Assembly (NCBI RefSeq): GCF_032190615.1
Contig: NZ_JAVLAT010000001.1
Coordinates: forward strand, 620,001-684,000
From: Brucella pseudogrignonensis
GTDB lineage: Bacteria > Pseudomonadota > Alphaproteobacteria > Rhizobiales > Rhizobiaceae
Direction of reading: 5' to 3'
DNA length: 64,000 nucleotides
The notes beneath the pieces are model-generated. The model saw nothing but the letters and a program-made list of their open reading frames with translations. It made no database searches and had not been told where the DNA came from. The stretch's first letter is position 1, and each line of letters begins with the position of its first letter. This document shows positions 25,657 to 33,745 of the stretch, piece by piece. A program made the translations under genes and the position numbers.

Positions 25657-26766
25657 ATGCAGAAACCCGTCCTCCCCGGGCAAGAAAAGGCCCGCGATAG
25701 ATTCACGATCAGTCACAAACCAAAGCCAGTCCAATGGGGCTTGCTGCTGGTTGCGTCTGCAATTTTCATCTATATCGGCGAACGGCTTGGGCTACCGGCC
25801 GCATTCCTCTTGGGAGCGATGCTCGGCGCGATTGTTCTGGCATCACGCGAAAGCGCGATTAAGGTTCATACCCATTTCTCGCTGCTTGCGCAGGCAATTG
25901 TCGGCCTGCTGATTGCGCGCGCCATGACGCAGGAATTTTTCAGCAATATGGGGCAGCATCTGCCGATCATCCTGCTGTCGACCGGCTTCACGCTGCTCGC
26001 CAGCACGACGGTCGGTTATCTTCTGGCAAGGTTCCGCGTTTTACCGGGAACAACCGCCGTTTGGGGTGTCTCTCCGGGAGCAGCCACCGCAATCGTATTG
26101 ATGGCTGAATCTTTCGGTGCAGACGCGCGACTGATCGCCTTCATGCAATATCTGCGTGTTGTTCTCGTTGCGACTGCCGCCTCGCTCGTCGTGATGTTTA
26201 CAACCGATGTCGAAATTGCGGCTCCAGCCGCCATAGAATGGTTTCCAGACATTCGCTGGCACACACTTGGCCCAACACTCGCCCTGATCGTCTGCGGTGC
26301 CTTTTTAGGGCAATTATCACGCATTCCAACCGGAGCCATGCTCGTACCGCTCGCTTTGGGCGCATTGCTGCAAGATATCGGCCTGATGACCATCGACCTG
26401 CCGCCATGGCTGCTGGCAGGCAGCTATATTTTCATAGGTTGGCGCATCGGTCTTGGCTTTACGCGTGGCATCATTGCACATGCGGCCCGCGCCTTTCCGG
26501 CCGTGCTCGGATCGACGCTTATTCTGATTGCCGTCTGCGGATTGTTCGGCATGGCGCTCGGCCATGTGCTCGGTCTTGATCCACTCACCGCTTATCTGGC
26601 CACAAGCCCCGGCGGGGCCGATACGGTGGCGATTATCGCAGCATCAAGCCATGTCGATCTACCATTTATCATCGCCATGCAAACAAGCCGCTTTTTCATC
26701 GTACTGCTTGCTGGTCCGGCAATCGCCCGCTTCGTTGCGTCACGCATTGCGAAACGACAGAAATAA
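25657..26766 (+). CDS. AbrB-family membrane protein (putative transporter/regulator)
   Basis: A 369-aa inner-membrane protein with about ten hydrophobic segments in two repeated halves, each ending in a GG-rich motif (WGVSPGAATAIVLMAESFGAD and LATSPGGADTVAIIAASSHV). This is the Abrb-duplication family, once called putative ammonia monooxygenase; the biological role is unknown. The start at 25657 (MQKPVLPGQEK) has AGGAA nine bases upstream; a TTG at 25648 is possible. Confidence 0.75.
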   Translation: MQKPVLPGQEKARDRFTISHKPKPVQWGLLLVASAIFIYIGERLGLPAAFLLGAMLGAIVLASRESAIKVHTHFSLLAQAIVGLLIARAMTQEFFSNMGQHLPIILLSTGFTLLASTTVGYLLARFRVLPGTTAVWGVSPGAATAIVLMAESFGADARLIAFMQYLRVVLVATAASLVVMFTTDVEIAAPAAIEWFPDIRWHTLGPTLALIVCGAFLGQLSRIPTGAMLVPLALGALLQDIGLMTIDLPPWLLAGSYIFIGWRIGLGFTRGIIAHAARAFPAVLGSTLILIAVCGLFGMALGHVLGLDPLTAYLATSPGGADTVAIIAASSHVDLPFIIAMQTSRFFIVLLAGPAIARFVASRIAKRQK

Positions 26767-26768
26767 GA

Positions 26769-26792
26769 AAGCCCGACTTTCGCCGGGCTTTT
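26769..26792. terminator. Bidirectional terminator between AbrB-family gene and DegT gene
   Basis: AAGCCCG (26769-26775) pairs with CGGGCTT (26784-26790), with A and T runs on the two sides, between convergent genes. Confidence 0.82.
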
Positions 26793-26813
26793 CTCGATCA
26801 CTGATTATAAAGC

Positions 26814-27932
26814 TTATTTGCCGTGGAAACCACGGATCGCGCCAATGATCTTGTCCTGATCTTCTTCCGAAAGATAAGGATGCATTGGCAGGCTCAGAAT
26901 ACGCGCAGGCAGCGCTTCCGAAACAGGCAGACCACCCGGTGCAATCGGATAATGCTTGTAAGCAGTCTGCAAATGCAGCGGCTTTACGTAGTAAATAACC
27001 GATGGAATACCAGCCGCCTGAAGATGCGCCTTCAGACCATCGCGGTTTTCGCTTTCAATCGAATACTGTGCCCAGGCCGAACGGTTGCCAGCAGGCAGAC
27101 CCGGAACCTTGACGACGTCCTTGAGCAGCTCATTATAGCGCTTGGCAATACGGTCACGCGCTTCCATTTCGTCTTCAAGGATCGCCATCTTTTCCAGAAG
27201 AATAGCGGCCTGAATGGTATCAAGACGCGAGTTGAGACCAATGCGAACATTGTCGTACTGCGTTTCGCCCTTGCCGTGAAACAGCACTGAGCGCAGCGTA
27301 TCAGCGAGTTCGGCATCATTGGTGAACATTGCACCGCCATCGCCATAGCAGCCGAGCGGCTTGGCGGGATAGAAGCTTGTCGCACCAACGTGGCCGAAAG
27401 CACCACACATGACATTGTCACGCTTGCCACCAACCGACTGCGCCGCATCTTCAATGATGAACAGGCCTTCGCGCTCCGCAATCGCAGTAATGCGATTGTA
27501 ATCAGCAGCAAGACCAAACAGATCGACAGGAATGATTGCCTTTGGCTCAAGACGGCCTTCCTTGCGGATCGCCGCAATCGCCGCTTCGAGCTGCTCGACA
27601 TTCATGTTGTAGCTGTCGGCATCGACGTCAACGAAAACCGGCTCTGCACCAACAAGCGCAACAACTTCAGCAGTCGCAGCGAATGTGAACGACGGCACAA
27701 ACACCGCATGACCCGGACCAATGCCGCGTGCCATCAAAGGCATCTGCAAAGCGTCAGTACCGTTGGCACAGGCAATCACATGCTCAACGCCCAGATATTC
27801 ACCGAGCTTTTTTTCGAACTCCGCAACTTCAGGACCGAGAATATAACGACCTTCCGCAACAACCTTGGTAACGGCGGCATTGAGACGGTCTTCGATACGC
27901 GCGCGTTGCGCTCCAAGATCAATGAACTGCAT
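26814..27932 (-). CDS. DegT/DnrJ/EryC1/StrS aminotransferase (WbpE-like)
   Basis: A 372-aa PLP-dependent sugar aminotransferase. It has MQFIDLGAQRARIEDRLNAA at the start, YILGPEVAEFEKKLGEYLGV, the PLP-binding GTDALQMPL and IIEDAAQSVGG, and the Schiff-base Lys in TSFYPAKPLGCYGDGGAMFT. Best fit is to WbpE/WlbC-type enzymes that aminate UDP-3-keto-GlcNAcA. The Gfo/Idh/MocA gene upstream would supply the 3-keto precursor, as WbpB/WlbA does. A role in surface polysaccharide synthesis is inferred. Confidence 0.85.
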   Translation of the reverse strand: MQFIDLGAQRARIEDRLNAAVTKVVAEGRYILGPEVAEFEKKLGEYLGVEHVIACANGTDALQMPLMARGIGPGHAVFVPSFTFAATAEVVALVGAEPVFVDVDADSYNMNVEQLEAAIAAIRKEGRLEPKAIIPVDLFGLAADYNRITAIAEREGLFIIEDAAQSVGGKRDNVMCGAFGHVGATSFYPAKPLGCYGDGGAMFTNDAELADTLRSVLFHGKGETQYDNVRIGLNSRLDTIQAAILLEKMAILEDEMEARDRIAKRYNELLKDVVKVPGLPAGNRSAWAQYSIESENRDGLKAHLQAAGIPSVIYYVKPLHLQTAYKHYPIAPGGLPVSEALPARILSLPMHPYLSEEDQDKIIGAIRGFHGK

Positions 27933-28080
27933 GTTGGCTCCAATTTATCTGGTCCGCCCCATCAGAAGCGAATCCGCGACAATTCTCTTATTCCTTCACG
28001 CCCCTCCCTGCCATGGGGGAGCGTTCAAAGTTTTGCGAGTTTCGTAACACCAGTTGACAGCAATTTCTGTCAAACGGTGG

Positions 28081-29037
28081 CTATTTAGAATGATTGACCG
28101 AACCTTCGGTCAAAATACGCAACACGTTAATTGCTTCCTGTCCATCGGTACGCGGTGTTTCACGCGTTTCGATGCAATGCAGGAAATGCTGCAATTCGCG
28201 TGTCAGCGGCATGCCCTCTTCGACAGCCACATATTCCGGCTCGACCGATTTGAAGGCCCACTGATCATTCTCACGCCAGACTTCATGCTTGTAGAATGCA
28301 AGCTTGCGATCCCAAGGCTCAGCATCGTCAAAGACCAGCATGCCCTTGGTTCCGGTCACGCTCAAACGACGCTCGCGATAAGAATTCAAACGCGATGCAA
28401 AAAGGTGCCCGCGAATACCGCTTGGAAATTCGAGATGCACATGGGCAAAGTCGCTGATCTTGTCGATCACCGCAGTCCCCTCACCGCGAACAGCTGACGG
28501 TTCTTCGCCGGTGATCGCGAGAATCATCGAAAGATCGTGCGGAGCGAGATCCCACAGCGCATCGAACTTGTCGTGGAACTTACCGAAACCAACGCGGTGC
28601 GAATGCACATAGCGAACATCGCCTATGTCGCCGCTTTTGACCATATCGAGCAGTTTTTCAAAAGCCGGATGGAAACGCAGAATATGTCCAACCATGAACA
28701 CGCGATTGTTTTCGCGCGCCGCAGCAACTTCTGCCTCAGCGTCAGCAACTTCCAGCGCAATCGGCTTTTCAACCAGAACATCCTTGCCGTTTTTCACCGC
28801 TTCTATTGCATATTGCGCATGAAACTGCGCAGGCAGCGCCAAAACGATGCCATCAATATCGGGATGCGAGAAGAGTTCATCAACCGGAATATTCGGAACA
28901 CCAAATTCAGAAGCGAATCGCTGCGCATTCTGTGGATTGGCGTCAGAAACACCCTGAAGGACACCGAGCCCCTTCAAGGTACGAATATGGTTGCCGCCCC
29001 AATAGCCACAACCCAAAACCGCAATACGAGGTGCCAT
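28081..29037 (-). CDS. Gfo/Idh/MocA oxidoreductase (WlbA/WbpB-like)
   Basis: A 318-aa NAD-dependent dehydrogenase. The N-terminal Rossmann fold begins IAVLGCGYWGGNHIRTLKGL and has VLVEKPIAL with the catalytic Lys (about residue 92). A HILRFHPAF segment and DLAPHDLSMI (catalytic His) follow. It probably oxidises C3 of a UDP-GlcNAc-type nucleotide sugar ahead of the aminotransferase 148 bp downstream. No acetyltransferase or epimerase gene is adjacent, so the pathway is not complete here. Confidence 0.8.
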   Translation of the reverse strand: MAPRIAVLGCGYWGGNHIRTLKGLGVLQGVSDANPQNAQRFASEFGVPNIPVDELFSHPDIDGIVLALPAQFHAQYAIEAVKNGKDVLVEKPIALEVADAEAEVAAARENNRVFMVGHILRFHPAFEKLLDMVKSGDIGDVRYVHSHRVGFGKFHDKFDALWDLAPHDLSMILAITGEEPSAVRGEGTAVIDKISDFAHVHLEFPSGIRGHLFASRLNSYRERRLSVTGTKGMLVFDDAEPWDRKLAFYKHEVWRENDQWAFKSVEPEYVAVEEGMPLTRELQHFLHCIETRETPRTDGQEAINVLRILTEGSVNHSK

Positions 29038-29108
29038 ATAACTATGCCTTTGCTTTCCGCTAGTTACTTATCTACGCAAAACATGGAAAACAAGACGAAA
29101 GCCATGTG

Positions 29109-29376
29109 GGGTCGTGTGGACGATTATTTTTCGGGCGTGGCGTGAGACGGATTTTCTTTATGAACAGGAGAACAGACCGCCGTGGAGTGTATCTCCACAA
29201 GGGCTGTTCGACGTATTCAGAGAGAAAATCCGCCACGTCCCGAAGGGATTTGATGAAAATCTCCCAGCTTAGCGTCACAAAACCTTGAGGGAGAATACTC
29301 CATCTTCGGTTTTGCTCCTAAATCTGTGAGATTTTCAGTCATACCACGCTCCAAAATATAATTGTCCACACGACCC
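29109..29376. mobile_element. MITE-like element with terminal inverted repeats
   Basis: A 268-bp element. GGGTCGTGTGGAC opens the left end (29109) and, inverted, the right end (29376). The similarity continues inward for about 34 bp: GGGTCGTGTGGACGATTATT on the left against GGGTCGTGTGGACAATTATA on the right, then a shared GCGTGG. Inside are nested hairpins: CGGATTTTCT (29148-29157) with AGAAAATCCG (29223-29232), GTGGAG/CTCCAC (29182-29198), AAATCT/AGATTT (29320-29334) and others. It encodes no transposase and shows no obvious target duplication. The ends resemble those of IS5-type elements (inference). Confidence 0.7.
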
Positions 29377-29384
29377 AAGAGTGC

Positions 29385-29413
29385 TTGACAGGGTCCCATT
29401 ACCCACATATACC
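29385..29413 (+). promoter_or_regulatory. Promoter of tRNA-Met
   Basis: TTGACA (29385-29390), a 17-base spacer, then TATACC (29408-29413): a near-consensus housekeeping promoter. Transcription would start near 29420, about 68 bp before the tRNA. The MITE-like element ends only eight bases upstream of the -35 box. Confidence 0.8.
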
Positions 29414-29487
29414 GCCGCCATTCCTTGCAAGAACACAGTTCTGGAAACGCTGGAAACGGCGCTGTAAACTGTTTCACTGCAATGTGT

Positions 29488-29564
29488 GGCGGAGTAGCTC
29501 AGTAGGTTAGAGCAGAGGAATCATAATCCTTGTGTCGGCGGTTCGAATCCGTCCTCCGCTACCA
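29488..29564 (+). tRNA. tRNA-Met (anticodon CAT), elongator
   Basis: A 77-nt cloverleaf including CCA. The acceptor stem GGCGGAG pairs with CTCCGCT; the anticodon stem GAGGA/TCCTT encloses loop ATCATAA with anticodon CAT at 29522-29524; the T arm has GGCGG-TTCGAAT-CCGTC. The base-paired first position fits elongator tRNA-Met, not the initiator. No integrase or duplicated 3' end is nearby. Confidence 0.93.
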
Positions 29565-29765
29565 ATCCCCCCACAAGTTTTTGCTGCTTCAGGCAAAGTT
29601 CGCTTTCAACAAAATAATCGAACTATTATAACCCTCAGCGAAAACGACAGCATGTCGCCAGGACGTGGGAAGCGGTTTTGGGGATAGGGGCATGCTTTAA
29701 AGACACATAGATAATGCGTGGCGATTAAATAAGATAAATTGCAACACGTATTAAGAGTGGGTGGT
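29565..29765. other. Gap after tRNA-Met
   Basis: No gene or strong terminator is seen. The sequence is AT-rich towards the next gene. GGGAAGCGGTTTTGGGGATA near 29667 recalls the core of the dispersed repeat family, but the match is short. Confidence 0.35.
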
Positions 29766-30083
29766 ATGATATTTTTGAATCTCGCTTTTCTGGTACTGCA
29801 TCTGGTTTCGGTTATAACCGGCGTCGCCGCAGGTATTCTCTGGATGCGATCTGCAGGTGTTGACGTACCTGCGATTAAACCATCGAGAAAGCTGCGAAAG
29901 CCCGACGGGACAGTATCTGAAGAATGGGTCAATGAGGTCGCAACGAACCTCGATTCGCATCATAAAGGCTGGGTGAAGGCAACGCAGTTCAACAAAGCCG
30001 CAGCGACCGCTGCTGCTATTGCTGCATTAGCGCAAGCCGCTGTTTATGTTCTCAATATCGTACAGAATCTTATGTCGCTATAA
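29766..30083 (+). CDS. Small membrane protein of unknown function
   Basis: A 105-aa protein with a transmembrane helix at each end: FLNLAFLVLHLVSVITGVAA (about residues 3-22) and AAATAAAIAALAQAAVYVLN (about 78-98). Between them is a charged loop (KPSRKLRKPDGTVSEEW). The start at 29766 avoids a longer, unlikely N-terminus from 29739; a G-rich GAGTGGGTGG precedes it. I recognise no family. It is 59 bp before a second small membrane protein on the same strand. Confidence 0.55.
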   Translation: MIFLNLAFLVLHLVSVITGVAAGILWMRSAGVDVPAIKPSRKLRKPDGTVSEEWVNEVATNLDSHHKGWVKATQFNKAAATAAAIAALAQAAVYVLNIVQNLMSL

Positions 30084-30142
30084 ATTGCACATCAGATATG
30101 CCAAGCTCGTCTTCGCAGACGAAGCAAAATAGCGGAGCCAAA

Positions 30143-30343
30143 ATGAAATCACTGATTATATTCATTACATGGATTTTCGGCATCGCATGTGGGCTGTCGC
30201 TGGCAAGCTGGCTGATGGCAAATGAACGCATCGGCGATGCAATCGTCATGCTCTACACGTCGAGCATCTTTGCTGTCGTGGCATTTGTTGTTCTTGTTTA
30301 TCTCGTTGCACGCCACGCGTTGAATAACAAACGCAACCGGTGA
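30143..30343 (+). CDS. Small two-helix membrane protein
   Basis: A 66-aa protein with two transmembrane helices (LIIFITWIFGIACGLSLASW and AIVMLYTSSIFAVVAFVVLVYLV) and a basic C-terminus (RHALNNKRNR), so both ends are probably cytoplasmic. GGAG lies six bases before the ATG. No family is recognised. It is 30 bp before the truncated haemoglobin gene, suggesting a shared transcript. Confidence 0.55.
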   Translation: MKSLIIFITWIFGIACGLSLASWLMANERIGDAIVMLYTSSIFAVVAFVVLVYLVARHALNNKRNR

Positions 30344-30373
30344 CACTTTGCGACCAGAGGCAATTGATCGATA

Positions 30374-30793
30374 ATGTCCTTGCTTACTAACCAGCCTCAC
30401 CCGTCCATTGATCCAGTTTCCATCAAGCAGCTGGTCGACACGTTTTATGGTCGTGCGCGTGAAGATGAATTGCTCGGTCCGATTTTCACAAAAGCTGTTG
30501 CGGACTGGGATCATCATCTGGCGCAGATTGCGGAATTCTGGTCATCGGTCATTCTCAAAACCGGCACTTATGAAGGGCGCCCGATGCCGCCGCATCTACG
30601 GCTTGGCTTGAAAAGCGATCATTTTGATCGCTGGCTGGAGCTATTCGAGCAAACAACGCGCGAGATCTTCCCACCGGGAGGCGCTGTGATCTTCATCGAC
30701 CGTGCGCGGCGGATCGCTGATAGTTTCGAGATGGCGATAGCCACGCATGGCGGGACATTTTCAACGCCGCGTCATTCTCGCAAGCCATTATAA
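30374..30793 (+). CDS. Group III truncated haemoglobin
   Basis: A 139-aa haem protein with the 2-on-2 globin fold of group III (P). Key stretches are VDTFYGRAREDELLGPIFTK, HHLAQIAEFWSSVIL and HFDRWLELFEQTTREIF, in which the His of DHFDRW is the proximal haem ligand. Family members bind O2 or NO and are found in host-associated and microaerobic bacteria; their exact role is unsettled. It follows two small membrane-protein genes. Confidence 0.85.
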   Translation: MSLLTNQPHPSIDPVSIKQLVDTFYGRAREDELLGPIFTKAVADWDHHLAQIAEFWSSVILKTGTYEGRPMPPHLRLGLKSDHFDRWLELFEQTTREIFPPGGAVIFIDRARRIADSFEMAIATHGGTFSTPRHSRKPL

Positions 30794-30931
30794 AAACGCC
30801 CGCCTCTTAACTAGAGCCTATCCCGAAAAGTGCGAAGCGGTTTTCGGAACAAGATGCGCGTAAAAACAGTTAGATAGAGCATTTCCAATGACTCAATCTA
30901 AACAGGAAATGCTCTAAGAGGCGGGCGTTTT
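30793..30931. terminator. Bidirectional terminator split by an inserted repeat
   Basis: AAAACGCCCGCCTCTTA (30793-30809) is the exact reverse complement of TAAGAGGCGGGCGTTTT (30915-30931). These are the two arms of one long terminator stem between convergent genes, but 105 bp separate them. The insert contains the dispersed repeat core and ends in its own hairpin (AGAGCATTTCC/GGAAATGCTCT). Confidence 0.75.
30813..30882 (+). repeat. Dispersed repeat family 1, copy B
   Basis: The core reads CCCGAAAAGTGCGAAGCGGT, then TTTCGGAACAAGATGCGCGT. Related copies lie at 1798-1843 (minus), 45761-45862 and 48538-48612. Each combines a partly palindromic core around AAAGTGCG(A/G)AGCGGTTTT with an ATGCG(C/T) downstream. 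This copy sits in the loop of a terminator. Confidence 0.7.
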
Positions 30932-30935
30932 AACT

Positions 30936-32012
30936 TTATGCGGCAGGCTTGGTCTTTTCCGCCAAAAGCTGCTTCTCATGGCGAAGCAACATACCGAACA
31001 GATCACGTGGCTCATCAGGATCAGCCAGAAGATCAAGTTGCACATAGAAGCCTGTGTCTTTCAGCTTGTCACGGACATAACGCAGCGCAGAGAAATCTTC
31101 TGTCGCAAAGCCAACCGAGTCAAACAACGTAATCTGGCGCGCATCGGTGCGGCCTTCGATTTTGCCGGTAATCACTTCCCAAAGTTCCTTGACGGGATAA
31201 TCTTCCGGAAGCTGCTGAATTTCGCCTTCGATGCGTGTCTGTGGTGGATATTCGACGAAAATATCCGAGCGGCGGAGAATATCGCCATGCAGTTCGGTCT
31301 TGCCGGGACAATCGCCACCAACCGCGTTGATATGTACGCCAGCGCCAACCATGTTGTCGGTCAGGATCGTGGCGTTGAGCTTGTCAGCGGTGACAGTGGT
31401 GATGATATCCGCACCTTCCACCACCTCTTCGACATTCTTGCAGATCACAATATCAATGCCTGTGCCTTCGAGATTGCGCGCGCATTTTTCAGAAGCCGTG
31501 CGGTCAATATCGTAAAGACGCAGCTTGTCGATGCCGAGGATCGCCTTGAAGGCAAGTGCCTGAAACTCGCTCTGCGCACCATTGCCAATGATCGCCATCG
31601 TGCGTGCGTTCTTTGGCGCCAGATGCTTGGCTGCAACGGCTGACGTCGCCGCGGTACGCAGTGCTGTCAGGATCGTCATTTCCGTCAACAGCATCGGATA
31701 GCCATTGCCAACATCAGACAATACGCCAAAGGCTGTCACGGTCTGCAAACCATCGCGCGTATTCTTCGGATGACCGTTCACATATTTAAAGCCGTAAAGC
31801 GTGCCATCGCTTGTCGGCATCAACTCGATCACGCCTTCATCGGAATGCGATGCAACGCGTGGCGTCTTGTCGAAGCTTTCCCAGCGGCGGAAATCTTCTT
31901 CAACATAATCAGCAAGCTCCTTGAGAAAGGTCTCAACGCCGACAGACAAAACCAGCTTCATCATGTGATCAACACTGACGAAAGGTACGATATTGAGGTT
32001 CGGTTGGGTCAT
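30936..32012 (-). CDS. ocd: Ornithine cyclodeaminase
   Basis: A 358-aa enzyme converting L-ornithine to L-proline and ammonia with bound NAD. It belongs to the OCD/mu-crystallin family: GFKYVNGHPKNTRDGLQTVT (substrate site), TAATSAVAAKHLA, the NAD-binding MAIIGNGAQSEFQALAF, and the AVGGDCPGKTELHGDIL stretch with the catalytic Asp. It lies 65 bp after the arginase gene on the same strand; together they take arginine to proline with release of urea and ammonia. Confidence 0.9.
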   Translation of the reverse strand: MTQPNLNIVPFVSVDHMMKLVLSVGVETFLKELADYVEEDFRRWESFDKTPRVASHSDEGVIELMPTSDGTLYGFKYVNGHPKNTRDGLQTVTAFGVLSDVGNGYPMLLTEMTILTALRTAATSAVAAKHLAPKNARTMAIIGNGAQSEFQALAFKAILGIDKLRLYDIDRTASEKCARNLEGTGIDIVICKNVEEVVEGADIITTVTADKLNATILTDNMVGAGVHINAVGGDCPGKTELHGDILRRSDIFVEYPPQTRIEGEIQQLPEDYPVKELWEVITGKIEGRTDARQITLFDSVGFATEDFSALRYVRDKLKDTGFYVQLDLLADPDEPRDLFGMLLRHEKQLLAEKTKPAA

Positions 32013-32077
32013 TCTAGCTCCTTACCATTCGGCGGCAAACTCTAATGGCTCGCCAGCCACGAATGCGGTTTCTGAAA

Positions 32078-32998
32078 TCAGTAATTGATGGTTGGACGAT
32101 CCATGACACTGCGGCCCAGAAGGCTCGCCATCAGGTCAACCATGACGGTTGCAGTGCGTCCACGTTCATCGAGGAACGGGTTAAGCTCAACGAGATCAAG
32201 GCTGGTCACCAGTTCACTGTCATGCAGCATTTCCATGATGAGATGCGCTTCACGGAACGTTGCGCCGCCCGGAACCGTGGTGCCGACAGCGGGCGCGATC
32301 GATGGCTCAAGGAAATCAACATCGAGGCTCACATGCAGAAGGCCGTTTTCATCCTTCACACGCTGCAAAAAGCGGCGCAGCAGCGCAGCCACACCATGCT
32401 CATCGATAAGACGCATGTCATAGACGGCAACGTCAGTCTGCTTGATCGCAGCGCGTTCTGCCGGGTCCACACTGCGAATACCCATCATGCAGACATTGGC
32501 CGGATCAATTGGTGCTGCCAATGGCGGGAAATAGCCTTCAAAGCCCTTCTGGCCCGTATAATAGGCCACAGGCGTACCATGCAGATTGCCACTGCCTGTT
32601 GTTTCCAGCGTGTGGAAATCCGTGTGCGCGTCAAGCCAAAGGACGAACTGCTTGCGGCCTTTTTCGGCAGCGCGGCGTGCAATACCGGGAACAGTGCCGG
32701 CGGCCAGAAGATGATCGCCACCAAGAAAAATGGGAAAACCTTCTTCACTCTCACGATAAGCAGCTTCACTGATCGCTTCGATCCACGCCACAGCCTGCGG
32801 TAAAGCCTTGATCACAGAATTGGGGTGTGTCAGCGGGCGCAACTGAGCCGGTGCCAGATTGCCGAGATCCGTAAATTCATGACCGAGTTCGCGGATCGCA
32901 TCGGCAATGCCAGCGGCGCGATAACCATCCGGGCCCATATTGCAGCCAAGACGACCAGTGCCCTCCTGAACAGGCAATCCCAAAATCTTGCAATGCAT
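32078..32998 (-). CDS. rocF: Arginase
   Basis: A 306-aa manganese enzyme hydrolysing L-arginine to ornithine and urea. Metal-ligand motifs are all present: GGDH (about residues 93-96), DAHTDFH and SLDVDFLEPS, plus the C-terminal DLVELNP. It is first in a two-gene unit with ornithine cyclodeaminase and divergent from an Lrp-type regulator that probably responds to arginine or ornithine. Confidence 0.92.
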   Translation of the reverse strand: MHCKILGLPVQEGTGRLGCNMGPDGYRAAGIADAIRELGHEFTDLGNLAPAQLRPLTHPNSVIKALPQAVAWIEAISEAAYRESEEGFPIFLGGDHLLAAGTVPGIARRAAEKGRKQFVLWLDAHTDFHTLETTGSGNLHGTPVAYYTGQKGFEGYFPPLAAPIDPANVCMMGIRSVDPAERAAIKQTDVAVYDMRLIDEHGVAALLRRFLQRVKDENGLLHVSLDVDFLEPSIAPAVGTTVPGGATFREAHLIMEMLHDSELVTSLDLVELNPFLDERGRTATVMVDLMASLLGRSVMDRPTINY

Positions 32999-33128
32999 AA
33001 AGTAAGAATCCTTCTTTTTTCTATCTGAAATTCACCATTTACGCTTGGCGATGTGAAGCAACCGGATTGGCAATTTTATCGGTTTGGTTTATCAGAATGT
33101 CGGATTGGCTTTTCAAAATGGAGAAAAC
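32999..33128. promoter_or_regulatory. Divergent promoter region, arginase and Lrp-type regulator
   Basis: CGGATTGGC occurs twice as a direct repeat (33063-33071 and 33101-33109), 38 bp apart, each followed by an A/T run. These are candidate binding sites for the divergent Lrp-type regulator, which normally binds several spaced sites. Confidence 0.45.
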
Positions 33129-33566
33129 ATGGACGATCTGGATGAAAAGCTCATCACGCTTTTACGTCACAATGGCCGCCGCAGCATTTCCGATGTGGCA
33201 CTTGATCTGGGCGTTTCGCGCGCCACGGTACGCGCGCGTATGGAAAAGCTGGAGCAGTCTGGCGACATTATCGGCTATACGGTGATCCTGCGCTCTGATG
33301 CAGTTGATCTTCCCGTTCGCGGTATCATGATGATCGAAATCGAAGGCCATGTCGCCGACCGTGTGGTAAAATCGCTCGGCGGTTTCTCCGAAATTTCAGC
33401 CATCCACACCACAAATGGTCGTTTCGATCTGGTGGTGGAACTGGGGGCTGCAACGCTGACCGATTTCGATGCCGTGCTGCGCCGCATCCGACTGGTGCCG
33501 GGGATTAAGGCGAGCGAGACCAATCTCCTGTTGGCAACACCGCGCTCGACGCGTGCACGTCTGTAA
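33129..33566 (+). CDS. Lrp/AsnC-family regulator of arginine catabolism
   Basis: A 145-aa regulator with the N-terminal HTH (DEKLITLLRHNGRRSISDVA then LGVSRATVRARMEKLE) and a RAM domain (IEIEGHVADRVVKSLGGFSE, TTNGRFDLVVEL). The start at 33129 has GGAG six bases upstream; the frame is open from 33084. Divergent from the arginase-ornithine cyclodeaminase unit, like the arginine-responsive Lrp-type activators of rhizobia and Brucella. Target and ligand are inferred from position. Confidence 0.82.
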   Translation: MDDLDEKLITLLRHNGRRSISDVALDLGVSRATVRARMEKLEQSGDIIGYTVILRSDAVDLPVRGIMMIEIEGHVADRVVKSLGGFSEISAIHTTNGRFDLVVELGAATLTDFDAVLRRIRLVPGIKASETNLLLATPRSTRARL

Positions 33567-33568
33567 AT

Positions 33569-33597
33569 AAAAAGCCCGGCTCGAAGCCGGGCTTTTT
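33569..33597. terminator. Terminator after Lrp-type gene
   Basis: AAAAAGCCCGGC (33569-33580) pairs with GCCGGGCTTTTT (33586-33597), with runs on both sides. Confidence 0.9.
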
Positions 33598-33621
33598 GAT
33601 TAAGTGTCTGAATCAAAAAAC

Positions 33622-33738
33622 GGCAGGCCGTGGCGAAAATGGTGATTTTCGAGTACCGAAGCGGAGTGTACTTTTGGGTACATGAGCATCGGAACGCAGA
33701 CAAATTGCCATTTGCAGACCGGCATGGCGGTTTTTAGA
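33622..33738. repeat. Dispersed palindromic repeat family 2, copy E
   Basis: About 115 bp lying between the terminator and the Old Yellow Enzyme gene. It shares GAAAATGGTGATTTTCGAG, ACCGAAGCGGAGTGTACTTT, GGTACATGAGCATCGGAAC and ATTTGCAGACCGGCATGGC with the copy at 47530-47638, at roughly three quarters identity. The ends are imperfectly inverted and the centre is palindromic (GTAC...GTAC). Brucella species carry palindromic repeats of about this size (Bru-RS); membership is not tested here. Confidence 0.65.
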
Positions 33739-33745
33739 ACAGAGA

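Noticed and set aside
29072-29477. Overlapping minus-strand frames inside the MITE-like element, considered as transposase remnants
   Set aside because: The translations show no DDE or helix-turn-helix motifs, and the frames are explained by inverted repeats that are open on one strand.
29488-29564. tRNA-Met as an integration site
   Set aside because: No integrase gene, no duplicated 3' end of the tRNA and no foreign gene cargo are seen downstream.
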